Source: Desulfosporosinus orientis DSM 765
Lineage (GTDB): Bacteria; Bacillota; Desulfitobacteriia; Desulfitobacteriales; Desulfitobacteriaceae
Reading direction: 5' to 3'
Length of the DNA stretch: 64,000 nt
Assembly (NCBI RefSeq): GCF_000235605.1
Contig: NC_016584.1
Coordinates: forward strand, 4,694,001 to 4,758,000
Shown: in pieces, positions 34,896 to 43,260 of the stretch
Position numbering within the stretch: the first letter of the stretch is position 1
Layout: each line of letters begins with the position of its first letter
Notes under the pieces: generated by a model
Database searches by the model: none
The model's input: the letters and a program-made list of their open reading frames with translations, nothing else
Told to the model about the DNA's origin: nothing
Position numbers and translations under genes: made by a program

Positions 34896-34912
34896 TTACA
34901 ACAGTTTTGTAA
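34896..34912 (-). promoter_or_regulatory. Palindrome in the signalling-operon promoter region
   Basis: TTACAA-CAGTT-TTGTAA has 6-bp perfect arms and lies about 55 bp upstream of the first gene of the operon. It may be an operator. No confident -35/-10 pair could be assigned. Confidence 0.35.
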
Positions 34913-34947
34913 CGTGAGTTTTGTTTTCTGTTACGGAAATGTAAAAT

Positions 34948-34980
34948 AAAACAAGAGTGCGAGAATCGCACTCTTGTTTT
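34948..34980 (-). terminator. Terminator after the DUF4352 gene
   Basis: A 15-bp perfect stem (AAAACAAGAGTGCGA with its complement) has a 3-nt loop and TTTTATTTTA following on the minus strand. It insulates the downstream signalling operon from the DUF4352 gene. Confidence 0.88.
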
Positions 34981-34995
34981 AAGCTATTTTTGTTA

Positions 34996-35583
34996 TCATT
35001 CCACCGAAATTCGAACGGCAGCCACTTGAGTCTTAGAGCTCAAGGGATCAGGAATAACCGATAAGTCAAAGGTTTGAACTCCTTTTTCAACTTCATACCC
35101 GATCTCTCCTGAAACTGTTTCTCCGGCCCGGAGGGTGCCGTCGATAGGATCTTTTACTGCTAAAATCGCACCAATACTAGGTTCTTGTTTTTGTCCATCC
35201 ATATCTTTCAGATTAAACCCTATGCTGCTCCTGACCTCAACATCTGCGTGGCTTTGATTCTCAATAATCAGTCCAATAATAAGGTATGTGTTGCCGTATC
35301 TGGGTGACTTCATAATATCCATGTCTTCAGAAATGGTCTGTACACTTGTTATTTTGTATTGGAAATGCCCTATTCGTATAGTCTCGCCTGCTGCATAAAT
35401 CGGTTGAGCTGGCGTTACAGCCTGGCCGACATCAAATTGAGATACATTTGTATGGGCCTGAGTCGTTAATGCTCCGGCACCTAATAGAAAAACTAGCATA
35501 GGAACTAAGAGGACAAGTAAGCAATATTGCTTATGAGAGAAATATCGACGCTGCCTTCCAATCTTTGGTGTTGCATTTTCCAT
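34996..35583 (-). CDS. Membrane-anchored or secreted DUF4352 protein
   Basis: The 195-residue protein has a basic N-terminus and one hydrophobic segment (about 20-42), which is either a signal peptide ending near TQA or an anchor. The rest fits DUF4352, an immunoglobulin-like (telokin-like) fold of Gram-positive surface proteins: GNTYLIIGLIIENQSHADVE, LRAGETVSGEIGYEVEKG. These proteins are often lipoproteins, but this one has no lipobox. Function unknown. It is monocistronic, with an AAAAGGAGG site. Confidence 0.7.
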   Translation of the reverse strand: MENATPKIGRQRRYFSHKQYCLLVLLVPMLVFLLGAGALTTQAHTNVSQFDVGQAVTPAQPIYAAGETIRIGHFQYKITSVQTISEDMDIMKSPRYGNTYLIIGLIIENQSHADVEVRSSIGFNLKDMDGQKQEPSIGAILAVKDPIDGTLRAGETVSGEIGYEVEKGVQTFDLSVIPDPLSSKTQVAAVRISVE

Positions 35584-35829
35584 AGAATGTCCTCCTTTTA
35601 TATTGAATAAGTCATTTGAGTACTTCCATCTTTCTGTTAAGTGAATATTAGCACAAAGAGCCTCAATCGTCTATAGATTGCGCATATGCCTTAATAAATA
35701 TATTTTATATTGAAACAAGGGCGTTTCTCCCTAATGAGCACTGGATAAGCTAGTTTTGCCTTATTCAGTCTTGAAATCTATCATTATATAAACAAATCAA
35801 AGACATAGCTCTAATCTATGATAAATATA

Positions 35830-37239
35830 TTAAATAGAACTAACCGCCAAATTCCAAGCTGTTCCGAGCAAATGAACACCCTTGGATATTTCCTCCTTGC
35901 TTAAGGCAGCATATCCTAACAAAAACGTATTCTGATACTTCTCCAGCCTAGGGCCGATCAAATAATTTGAAATAGGATAAACCCTGACACCATTTTTCGC
36001 CGCAGCTTGACACATGTCATTTTCATTGTTTAATGTCAACAGTTTAATCAAAATATGATTGCCCGCACTCTCCCCAATAACTTTAATATTATCCCCAAAA
36101 ACGGCTAATTCTTTGAGCAAATGCCCGCGCTTATCTTTATAAAGCTTTCGCATTTTATTGAGGTGCTTTTCATAATATCCCTCAGCGATAAATTCAGCTA
36201 CTAATCTCTGTTCTAGAATTGAGACTTCGGATCCAAATTCACTGTATATTTTATAATAGTCATTAAGTAAATTTATAGGCAAGACCATATAACTAATCCT
36301 GATCGAAGGGGCAATTGACGTGGAAAAGGTGCCTATATAAATTACTTTTCCATTCTTATCAATGCTCTGCAAGGAAGGGATTGGCTTACGTATGTATCTG
36401 AATTCACTGTCGTAGTCATCTTCGATTATATATCGCCCCTCAGCTCTGTTGGCAAAATTTAAAAGTTCGACTCGCCTGCCTATGGGCATGCTGATACCTA
36501 AGGGAAATTGATGGGAAGGAGTTACATAAACCGCTACATGAGAAAGACCTTGTAAGGGCTCAACCTCGATTCCCTTGTCATCAATGGGAATAGGCAATAT
36601 TTTGCGGCCCATATGAGAAAAGGTTTGGTAAGCCTTTCGATATACAGGATTTTCAAGAGCAATACTTGTGTTTTTACTTAGAACAAGGCTCAAGGTTCTT
36701 AAGGAATTTTCCGTCCCAGCCCCTATCACAATTTGTTTTTCGTCGCAGTTGACCCCCCGAGAGCTATGCAAAAAGGTAACCAACTCCTTTCTTAAATTCA
36801 TATCTCCCTGGGAAACCGTTCGTTTTAAGATACTGGAGTCAGCTTCATCAAAACAACTCTTGAATAAATTTCTCCAAATTTTATATGGGAAAGAAGTATG
36901 GTCAATATCACTGGGAGAAAAATCAACCACTACCTTGGATTTACCTTCTTGGGCTCTCTGAGTAGTGTCATGCTCAACTATACTTATATTATGATATTCA
37001 TCAATCTCACAAACAAAATACCCTTTTTTAGGAACTGCCATAATATACCCTTCATCCATTAATTGGCTATATGCGGCATCGATGGTATTGATACTTACAC
37101 ATAGGTGTTCCGAAAGTTTGCGCTTTGAAGGCAGTTTGTCATGAGGTCTATAATTCTTGGCTTGGATTTCTGCTTTGACCCACTCATAGATTTGTTTGTA
37201 CAGTGGGGTATCGGTGGTACAAATAGGCAATGTAATCAT
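35830..37239 (-). CDS. MocR-family regulator (GntR HTH plus aminotransferase-like domain), PdxR-like
   Basis: The 469-residue protein has an N-terminal GntR winged helix (PLYKQIYEWVKAEIQAKNYR, KLSEHLCVSINTIDAAYSQL) and a type I aminotransferase-like domain that binds PLP (VIGAGTENSLRTLSLVL, YVTPSHQFPLGISMP, EDDYDSEFRY). Its Lys site lies in the YIGTFS..IAPSIRISY region, where Lys is not obvious. MocR proteins sense PLP or an amino-acid-PLP adduct. It is divergent from a pyridoxal/pyridoxamine kinase gene with a shared 106-bp promoter region, the usual PdxR context. The ATG at 37239 follows GGAGG; a TTG four codons earlier is less likely. Confidence 0.88.
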   Translation of the reverse strand: MITLPICTTDTPLYKQIYEWVKAEIQAKNYRPHDKLPSKRKLSEHLCVSINTIDAAYSQLMDEGYIMAVPKKGYFVCEIDEYHNISIVEHDTTQRAQEGKSKVVVDFSPSDIDHTSFPYKIWRNLFKSCFDEADSSILKRTVSQGDMNLRKELVTFLHSSRGVNCDEKQIVIGAGTENSLRTLSLVLSKNTSIALENPVYRKAYQTFSHMGRKILPIPIDDKGIEVEPLQGLSHVAVYVTPSHQFPLGISMPIGRRVELLNFANRAEGRYIIEDDYDSEFRYIRKPIPSLQSIDKNGKVIYIGTFSTSIAPSIRISYMVLPINLLNDYYKIYSEFGSEVSILEQRLVAEFIAEGYYEKHLNKMRKLYKDKRGHLLKELAVFGDNIKVIGESAGNHILIKLLTLNNENDMCQAAAKNGVRVYPISNYLIGPRLEKYQNTFLLGYAALSKEEISKGVHLLGTAWNLAVSSI

Positions 37240-37272
37240 AGATTCCTCCAAACTGATACTATAAATATATTT

Positions 37273-37302
37273 AAAACTGGCACTGTCATAGGTAACAGTT
37301 TT
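37273..37302. promoter_or_regulatory. Inverted-repeat operator between pdxR-like and pyridoxal kinase genes
   Basis: AAAACTG (37273-37279) and CAGTTTT (37296-37302) form a 7-bp inverted repeat. A -10-like TATAAT (37307-37312) for the kinase gene follows directly. The -35 is poor, as expected for an activator-dependent promoter. Assignment to the MocR protein is by position. Confidence 0.5.
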
Positions 37303-37345
37303 ATTCTATAATCAATCTATTAATTGTCAAGGAGGATTTATCATT

Positions 37346-38215
37346 ATGGACAGGCAAAAAAGAATCGCGGCAATTCATGATATTTCTTGTGTCGGCAGAT
37401 GTTCTCTGACTGTTGCACTGCCTATTCTTTCTGCTGCAGGATTTGACACAGGTGTATTGCCTACTGCTGTTCTTTCCACGCATACAGGTGGTTTTGAAGG
37501 GTTTACTTATAGAGATTTAACCGAAGATATTAAACCTATTTCCGATCATTGGCAATCTCTTGGCATTAAGTTTGATGCCTTATACAGCGGTTTTTTAGGT
37601 TCCTTCGAGCAAATTGATTTAGTGGCCGATTTGTTTGATACTTTTAAAAGCCCCGAGACCATGATTATGGTTGACCCTGTCATGGCAGATAATGGGGTTT
37701 TATACTCTGTATATTCACCGGAAATGGCCAAAGGCATGGCAAAACTCTGTGCCAAGGCGGATATTATTGTTCCGAACTTAACCGAAGCGGCTTTTCTTTT
37801 AGATGAAGACTATGTTGGCGAGAATTATTCTCAGGAATACATTGAGTCAACCTTGAAAAAGCTATCCTCTCTGGGGGCTAAAAAAGTGGTTCTTTCCGGG
37901 GTTTCTCTGGAGAAAGACAAATTGGGAGCTGCCGCTTTCGATAGTGAAAGCGGTAAAGTCAGCTACGCCTTTAATGACAGAATTGAAGGCTACTTTCATG
38001 GAACCGGGGATGTCTTTGGCAGCACCTTATTATCCGCACTGTTAAATAACTTCCCTCTGGAAGAAGCCGCCCAGATTGCCGTAGACTATACTCACAGGTG
38101 CATTCTTTTGACTCACCAAGCTGAACTGGAAAAGAGATATGGAGTATGCTTCGAAAGAGCTCTTCCCTATCTTATTAAGAAATTAGGCTTATTGGACGAG
38201 TCCTTGTTGGGGTAA
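37346..38215 (+). CDS. Pyridoxal/pyridoxamine kinase (PdxK/PdxY type)
   Basis: The 289-residue ribokinase-fold enzyme carries AIHDISCVGRCSLTVALPIL at the N-terminus, MIMVDPVMADNG (about 110-121), VPNLTEAAFLL and the catalytic Asp in HGTGDVFGSTL (about 212-222). It phosphorylates B6 vitamers with ATP in the salvage route to PLP. The start has AAGGAGG 10 nt upstream. Divergence from a PdxR-like regulator supports a B6 role over a hydroxymethylpyrimidine one. It is followed by a strong terminator. Confidence 0.9.
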   Translation: MDRQKRIAAIHDISCVGRCSLTVALPILSAAGFDTGVLPTAVLSTHTGGFEGFTYRDLTEDIKPISDHWQSLGIKFDALYSGFLGSFEQIDLVADLFDTFKSPETMIMVDPVMADNGVLYSVYSPEMAKGMAKLCAKADIIVPNLTEAAFLLDEDYVGENYSQEYIESTLKKLSSLGAKKVVLSGVSLEKDKLGAAAFDSESGKVSYAFNDRIEGYFHGTGDVFGSTLLSALLNNFPLEEAAQIAVDYTHRCILLTHQAELEKRYGVCFERALPYLIKKLGLLDESLLG

Positions 38216-38256
38216 CTCATAATTTGGCTGCCATACCGCTTATGCGTCACCAATAC

Positions 38257-38299
38257 AAAGAACCCCGCTCATTGTAAAAGCAATTGAGCGGGGTTCTTT
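38257..38299 (+). terminator. Bidirectional terminator
   Basis: A GC-rich stem (AAAGAACCCCGCTCA with TGAGCGGGGTTCTTT, extended across the loop) lies between the convergent pyridoxal kinase and SQR-like genes. Confidence 0.85.
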
Positions 38300-38330
38300 G
38301 ATTCATCTGTTTTTCAGACTAAAAACGTGA

Positions 38331-39533
38331 TTAAGGAAGCTTGCTTAGGCCGTGTCTCACTTTCCATAGGTAATACTTTTCAAACATAAGCTTATTGATA
38401 TTGCAAAAGGGGTTGGGCAGGATTATAGAAAATCTCCGTGGTTTCAGCAAACTATCTGAAAAGCTCAACATTTCTTTGCCCCCCGCATCCATGATGCATA
38501 ACTCAGGTATTTGACTCATGGGCTTTCTCTCCAATGGCTCATTGCCTCTGAGCAATCGGGCAATATTTTCTGCAGCTGTTTTCGCAGATTCATCGGCTGC
38601 ATACCCCGTCTTTGGAATACCGATTGCAACGGGAGTTCTGAACTGCATGGGCAGATCTGCCGCTATGCCCACTCCAAAAATGTGAGGATAATTTTTGTGC
38701 TGGTAGGTATCGTATACCGGAATAAAGCCCTCGGAGTTTCCTAATCCTTTGGAATCTTGTACTGCCTTAGCCCCTTTAAACCTGGGCATTATCATTAAAT
38801 ACTTGTAAGGTATTTTTGGGCCGCTTTTAAGCAGTAGGGCCTGGTTTGTCACTTCTCGGATTTCTGCATTGGTTATGTAGTTAATATTAAATAAAGGCAG
38901 CATCGTTTTGAGGATGTAGTTGCTTCCCATAATGCCACCAAGACCTAAGTGCCCCAAATAAGGTTCCGAGGTAACAAAGGTGATGTCTACTTTCTTGCGA
39001 ATATCAAGTTCTCGACAGCGCTTTTCAATGTTAAATAAAAACTCGTAAGCGGGTCCGGTACACTGAGAGCCTGGTACCACACCAATTACAACCGGTCCAG
39101 GTTCCGTGATAAACTTCAGCCATCGTTGACGCGCTTCCAGCACTTTCTCAGGATTGACAATGAAGGAAACATTGCTCCCTAAGCCTTCTCCAGGTATTTG
39201 ATCAAAAACCCATTCCGGACCGGTAGCAATAATTAAATAGTCATAGTTTAAGTCCTTATCTCCGCATCGTACAATCTTTTTTTCCGCTATTATCTCCGTA
39301 ATCTCAGCACAAATAAAATGAACATCTGCTCTCCGAACTATAGAATTTAGAGGTATTGTCAGATCTTTTAGTTTTCTCTTTCCCAAAGGAACCCAAATCA
39401 GAGAGGGCACAAATAAGAAGTCGGGAGATTTCGAAATGAGAATAATCTCATGATCATAGCCTATTTTCCTCCGTAGTTCTAACACACTTGTAAGTCCTGA
39501 AAAGTTACCCCCTGCCACAATGATCCTTGCCAA
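38331..39533 (-). CDS. FAD-dependent oxidoreductase, sulfide:quinone oxidoreductase-like
   Basis: The 400-residue flavoprotein begins with a variant dinucleotide loop (VAGGNFSGL). It has the second nucleotide-binding strand region and the FAD-closing motif NYPHIFGVGIAADLP. PGSQCTGPAYEF (Cys near 158) corresponds to the redox-active Cys of SQR proteins (GASCFGPAYEF), and the C-terminus is amphipathic (KPRRFSIILPNP). SQRs oxidise sulfide and reduce membrane quinone. I see only some of the three classic Cys, so a related NADH- or polysulfide-linked activity remains possible. Start is TTG after GGGGAGG. It is monocistronic. Confidence 0.78.
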   Translation of the reverse strand: MARIIVAGGNFSGLTSVLELRRKIGYDHEIILISKSPDFLFVPSLIWVPLGKRKLKDLTIPLNSIVRRADVHFICAEITEIIAEKKIVRCGDKDLNYDYLIIATGPEWVFDQIPGEGLGSNVSFIVNPEKVLEARQRWLKFITEPGPVVIGVVPGSQCTGPAYEFLFNIEKRCRELDIRKKVDITFVTSEPYLGHLGLGGIMGSNYILKTMLPLFNINYITNAEIREVTNQALLLKSGPKIPYKYLMIMPRFKGAKAVQDSKGLGNSEGFIPVYDTYQHKNYPHIFGVGIAADLPMQFRTPVAIGIPKTGYAADESAKTAAENIARLLRGNEPLERKPMSQIPELCIMDAGGKEMLSFSDSLLKPRRFSIILPNPFCNINKLMFEKYYLWKVRHGLSKLP

Positions 39534-39758
39534 TGCACTACCTCCCCAGTTTACAAATTACATAATTACACCCTCCGAATAAACCTTGGTCTAATCCCAG
39601 TTTTTCCAAATTAAGCAACTTCTATTTAAGAGATTTAATTCACAAAATGTTAATTATTTAACATCTTTCTAAGTAATTCCATATTAAGATACAATTAAAT
39701 TGTCAGGGTGATACAGACTAAAAATACTTAAGGGGGATTAGGATTTGGCATTTATAAA

Positions 39759-39917
39759 ATGGAAATCACTCAACAAAATATTAAAGCTAACGTTCAAATG
39801 CAAGTGATCATTGCTACTATGCAAGATGGCCCTAAAGGTTATAGGCTAACCGGTAAAGCATGCATTGAGGAGAAATTAGTGTTGTTCAAAACTGAAAAAA
39901 CTGAAGCCCTTCTTTAG
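39759..39917 (+). CDS. Small unrecognised protein of 52 residues
   Basis: An ATG at 39759 opens 52 codons (begins MEITQQNIKANVQMQ, ends TEKTEALL). An excellent terminator follows 8 bp after the stop, and a good purine-rich site (AGGGGGATTAGG) lies about 17 nt before the ATG, which is rather far. A TTG at 39745 is better spaced but runs in another frame and ends after 20 codons. An A-run between the two starts could hold a single-base slip joining them. Function unknown. Confidence 0.45.
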   Translation: MEITQQNIKANVQMQVIIATMQDGPKGYRLTGKACIEEKLVLFKTEKTEALL

Positions 39918-39924
39918 GATTTTA

Positions 39925-39978
39925 CTTAAATACACAATAATCCCGCTCAAAAAAAAGCGGGATTATTGTGTATTTAAG
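39925..39978 (+). terminator. Very long-stem terminator
   Basis: A 23-bp perfect stem (39925-39947 with 39956-39978) has an A-rich loop. It begins 8 bp after the 52-codon ORF, which supports that ORF being transcribed. Confidence 0.8.
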
Positions 39979-40014
39979 CTTATAATAAATTTAAAATTGT
40001 AAAGGAGATACTAT

Positions 40015-40080
40015 ATGAAAGACTGCATCATTTGTCTTCAGGAATTAGAGCTTTTAGGAAATATATTTAACTCTGCATGA
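40015..40080 (+). CDS. Possible 21-residue leader peptide
   Basis: An ATG at 40015 with a strong AAAGGAG site 7 nt upstream opens a 21-codon frame (begins MKDCIICLQELELL) ending 83 bp before the membrane protein gene. The ribosome binding site is better than chance would give, but the peptide resembles no family I know. It may be a leader, a small protein or a remnant. Confidence 0.35.
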   Translation: MKDCIICLQELELLGNIFNSA

Positions 40081-40163
40081 AGCTTCTCTTCTATCTTGCT
40101 GGAATAGCCCAAAAATATCTGGAAATGATAATGATAACGTTAGCATATAAAGGAGGAATCTTT

Positions 40164-40625
40164 ATGTTTGAATTGTCGTTTTATTTGTTATTCGCTGTTT
40201 CGATCGGCTTTGCTACTATTGTTATCATACCGAGAAATTTATATAAAAAATATTTGCTCTACGGCTTAATCTTTGGAGGTATCGGAGACTCCATACTAGT
40301 AGCAATAATTCATTTTTTGGGGTATTTAAATTACAAAAATCTTGGCGCCACCAGTCTTTTGGGGATTTTCTCTTTTTGGACACCCATTGCCTGGACTTTT
40401 TATTTTACGTTATTTTTTTATTTTTTGCCCCATAGGAAAATCTTTTTAATTCCTTATGTATTAGTCTTTGTCTTATTAAATTATTCGGTAGGTACTGTGA
40501 TGATTCAATCCGGCTTATACGAAGTCATTGGCATCTATAAATATATACAGCCCTTTATTTATTTAGCTTGGTGCTCAATATCAGCTTGGTCCTTCTTCAA
40601 AGGGGAGCATATAATTCCAATTTAA
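40164..40625 (+). CDS. Small multi-pass membrane protein, unknown function
   Basis: The 153-residue protein has about five hydrophobic segments with short charged loops (IPRNLYKKYLLYG, FLPHRKIFLIP). The ATG at 40164 is preceded by AAAGGAGGAATCTTT; the frame is open 29 codons further upstream without a site. It resembles small five-helix membrane proteins common in Firmicutes, but I cannot assign a family. It ends 23 bp from the convergent chemoreceptor gene. Confidence 0.6.
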   Translation: MFELSFYLLFAVSIGFATIVIIPRNLYKKYLLYGLIFGGIGDSILVAIIHFLGYLNYKNLGATSLLGIFSFWTPIAWTFYFTLFFYFLPHRKIFLIPYVLVFVLLNYSVGTVMIQSGLYEVIGIYKYIQPFIYLAWCSISAWSFFKGEHIIPI

Positions 40626-40648
40626 AATATTATTCGATAGCGTTTAAA

Positions 40649-41464
40649 TCAATGTTGGCCCATGATCACAAGCTGCTTAGCCAAAGCTTCAATCCGTGTT
40701 AAGGTGTCGGCAATTTCTGCAACCTCAGTAGCGTGACTTTCCGTTACTTCTGTGAGTTGCTTAATCGCTTCGATTAAAAGGCCGACTGAGGATTGGACTT
40801 CCTGTACATTACTTTCGATGGCTTGAGTCGATGCATCCGTATCTGTGGCAAGTTTCCTGACCTCTTCTGAAACAATGGCAAATCCTCGTCCATACTCTCC
40901 TGCTCTGGAAGCTTCAATCGCTGCATTGATTCCAAGGATGTTACTCTGTTTAGAAATCTTCTTAATTTGCTGAGTTAATTCATTGGTTCTAGTCATTTCT
41001 TTGCTTACTTCTTCAGTTTCATCATCCATACTGTGAATGGTTGCGGCAAGCTCTTCAGTTGCACCCGATAGATTATGTGCAGAAGATGAAATTTTAACAA
41101 CTGCATCAAGGATTTCCTGTCCTGTATTTAAAAGATTGTCATAATGCTCTAACGAACATGCAATTGCTATACATCCTGCTATTTTCGATCCTTCAAAAAT
41201 GGGCAAAGCAATACCTACAAAAGGCACTCCAAACAAATCTTTGGTAACCCGCCGGACAACCCGTTGTCCACTTGTCAAAGCTTCTATCACATTAGACCCT
41301 TTGGTAGGCGGATTCCCGATTTTAGCTTTGGTATCAATAGTTTTTCCCGGGTAATAAGCAACAATTTTCTCAGTATCAAAAAGGGTAACTGCAACATCTT
41401 CCTCAAAGAATTGTTGTATTTCTCCAGCTATTATTTGATAAGCATCAAATTTTGTCACTTTCAT
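40649..41464 (-). CDS. Soluble methyl-accepting chemotaxis-like protein (YfmS-like)
   Basis: The 271-residue protein has no TM helix. Residues 1-125 form a small sensor domain ([38 protein letters not shown]). The rest is a coiled coil with the MCP hairpin: [20 protein letters not shown] then [11 protein letters not shown], the CheA/CheW-binding tip. Bacillus YfmS has a similar short soluble layout. It would signal cytoplasmic or membrane-derived cues to the chemotaxis array. No che gene is nearby. Confidence 0.88.
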   Translation of the reverse strand: MKVTKFDAYQIIAGEIQQFFEEDVAVTLFDTEKIVAYYPGKTIDTKAKIGNPPTKGSNVIEALTSGQRVVRRVTKDLFGVPFVGIALPIFEGSKIAGCIAIACSLEHYDNLLNTGQEILDAVVKISSSAHNLSGATEELAATIHSMDDETEEVSKEMTRTNELTQQIKKISKQSNILGINAAIEASRAGEYGRGFAIVSEEVRKLATDTDASTQAIESNVQEVQSSVGLLIEAIKQLTEVTESHATEVAEIADTLTRIEALAKQLVIMGQH

Positions 41465-41606
41465 ACCCCCGTGTTATTACTATCTCTACTTTGCTAACTA
41501 TTTCTTTAAAAACCTAGCCCATGTTCCGTGATTGATTATATTCGACATTATGCTACATAAAACCTTCAAAAATTAAGCTATAAATCTAAGATTACTGCTA
41601 AGTTTC

Positions 41607-43241
41607 TCACTTAGGAGCTCTTCTGGAATATTGTCGAAATTCTCTGGGTGTCATACCTGTCATTTTTTTAAAAGCCGCACTGAATTTTTGGATGTTTCCA
41701 TATCCTACCTGCTCGGCAATTTTATAAAGTTTATTCTCAGAATTAAACATGAGTTTTTTTGCCTCTTCAACTCTTACCTTCATTATATAATTAATTAAAT
41801 TAGTCCCTGTTTCTTGTTTAAATAATCGACATAGATACACTTTATGTAAGGATAACGCTCCCGCTATCTCTGAAAGACTAATGTCTCTGCTGTAATGAGT
41901 GTTAATATACTCGACGGCTGCTTTAACATGTCTGGTATATCGTTGAGTATCCTGTACCGTTCTTTGTCTAATGATTTGCGCAAAAACATTATTAAACCAT
42001 TCTCCAATTTCTTCACAAGAGTTCAAATCTTCTACCTGTTGGAAAGGAATATAGTTACAACCAAATAATTCTTCATACCTAATGCCGTATGTGTTGACAA
42101 AATTGATGATTAAGCCGTACATATGGGCATTTATTTCTTTCAGGTAACTGTAATGTACATACCCTTGCAGATCTACTCCATATAGAATTCTCAATTCTTC
42201 CTCTACCTTAGCAAGGTTTTTCTGCTGGAGGTATGTATTTATTTTGGCAATTTTATCAACTACTTCCGAGTGAGTTAAGGAAGCATATTGATTCAACTTT
42301 GTATTGTAGAAGATGATTTTTTCCTTACCTAATAAAACCTTGTCTTTTACCGCTTCTTTTACTTCTTCATATCGCTTTATACTATCACAAAGCCTAAAGA
42401 ACCCTTGACTGATTCCTATGGTTATCGTAAAATCTTGGACTTTTAGAAGACTTCTATAGATGCGCTGGGCTATTTGGAAGCTCTTTGAGATATGTTTTAA
42501 TTCACTTGCACTCTCTTCTAAATTAGCAATCACGATAAACTCTCCGTTTTGATGATAAAAACATTCTCCGCCCAGACCTTCAGCCAAGATCTTCTCAATA
42601 GAACCACAAACTCTGTTCTCTAACTCAGCCCACCTATCATATCCTATATAAGAAGCATGCTTATCCAAGCAAACTAAAAAAAGTACAAAACAACTTGCCT
42701 TAAGGTTTAATTTGAATTCATTTAATAAAGCTGTCTTTTTGCTCATTGGCAGATCGTCTAAGATAATAGTCTTTAAAGCAACCGGCCTGGCAACCTGAAA
42801 AAGTTCTTCACCCGCGATTAACGTTGTTCTAAATGATTGGTCCAGGAGTCTTTCCTGTTCTTCCAATTCTATTTGAACCTTGTCCAGCGTTGTATAGACA
42901 TCTTGTGGAGTCATCATATCTTTAATCAGATAGTCTGTTACACCTATTTGTATGGCTTCTTTCGCGTAAGAAAATTGCTCATGACAACTTAAAATTACAA
43001 ATTTAGTCCAACGATTACGGTCCTTAATTGCTTTTATTAAAGATAGTCCATCCATTACCGGCATCTGAATATCTGTGATGATAAGGTCCGGAGCAAAATC
43101 ATTATATTTTTCTAAAGCTTCTCGGCCATTTTTTGCTGTGGCGACAATTTCAAAGGCGGTGGAGTTCCAATCAATCAGATAGGTTAAGGTCTCTCGAGCC
43201 GGTTTCTCATCATCAACCACTAACACTTTCATTTTGACCAT
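41607..43241 (-). CDS. YesN-like response regulator with AraC-type DNA-binding domain
   Basis: The 544-residue protein starts with a receiver (VLVVDDEKPARETL, Asp in PDLIITDIQMPVMDG, Lys in YLIKDMM). It has a long middle region and ends with a two-HTH AraC domain (ISLSEIAGALSLHKVYLCRL, YKIAEQVGYGNIQKFSAAFK, MTGMTPREFR). It lies 19 bp after the YesM-like kinase gene and is surely its partner. YesN-type regulators usually switch on genes for carbohydrate uptake, and the likely target here is the operon's own upstream region. Confidence 0.92.
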   Translation of the reverse strand: MVKMKVLVVDDEKPARETLTYLIDWNSTAFEIVATAKNGREALEKYNDFAPDLIITDIQMPVMDGLSLIKAIKDRNRWTKFVILSCHEQFSYAKEAIQIGVTDYLIKDMMTPQDVYTTLDKVQIELEEQERLLDQSFRTTLIAGEELFQVARPVALKTIILDDLPMSKKTALLNEFKLNLKASCFVLFLVCLDKHASYIGYDRWAELENRVCGSIEKILAEGLGGECFYHQNGEFIVIANLEESASELKHISKSFQIAQRIYRSLLKVQDFTITIGISQGFFRLCDSIKRYEEVKEAVKDKVLLGKEKIIFYNTKLNQYASLTHSEVVDKIAKINTYLQQKNLAKVEEELRILYGVDLQGYVHYSYLKEINAHMYGLIINFVNTYGIRYEELFGCNYIPFQQVEDLNSCEEIGEWFNNVFAQIIRQRTVQDTQRYTRHVKAAVEYINTHYSRDISLSEIAGALSLHKVYLCRLFKQETGTNLINYIMKVRVEEAKKLMFNSENKLYKIAEQVGYGNIQKFSAAFKKMTGMTPREFRQYSRRAPK

Positions 43242-43260
43242 TCTTATTCCCCTTTAACGT

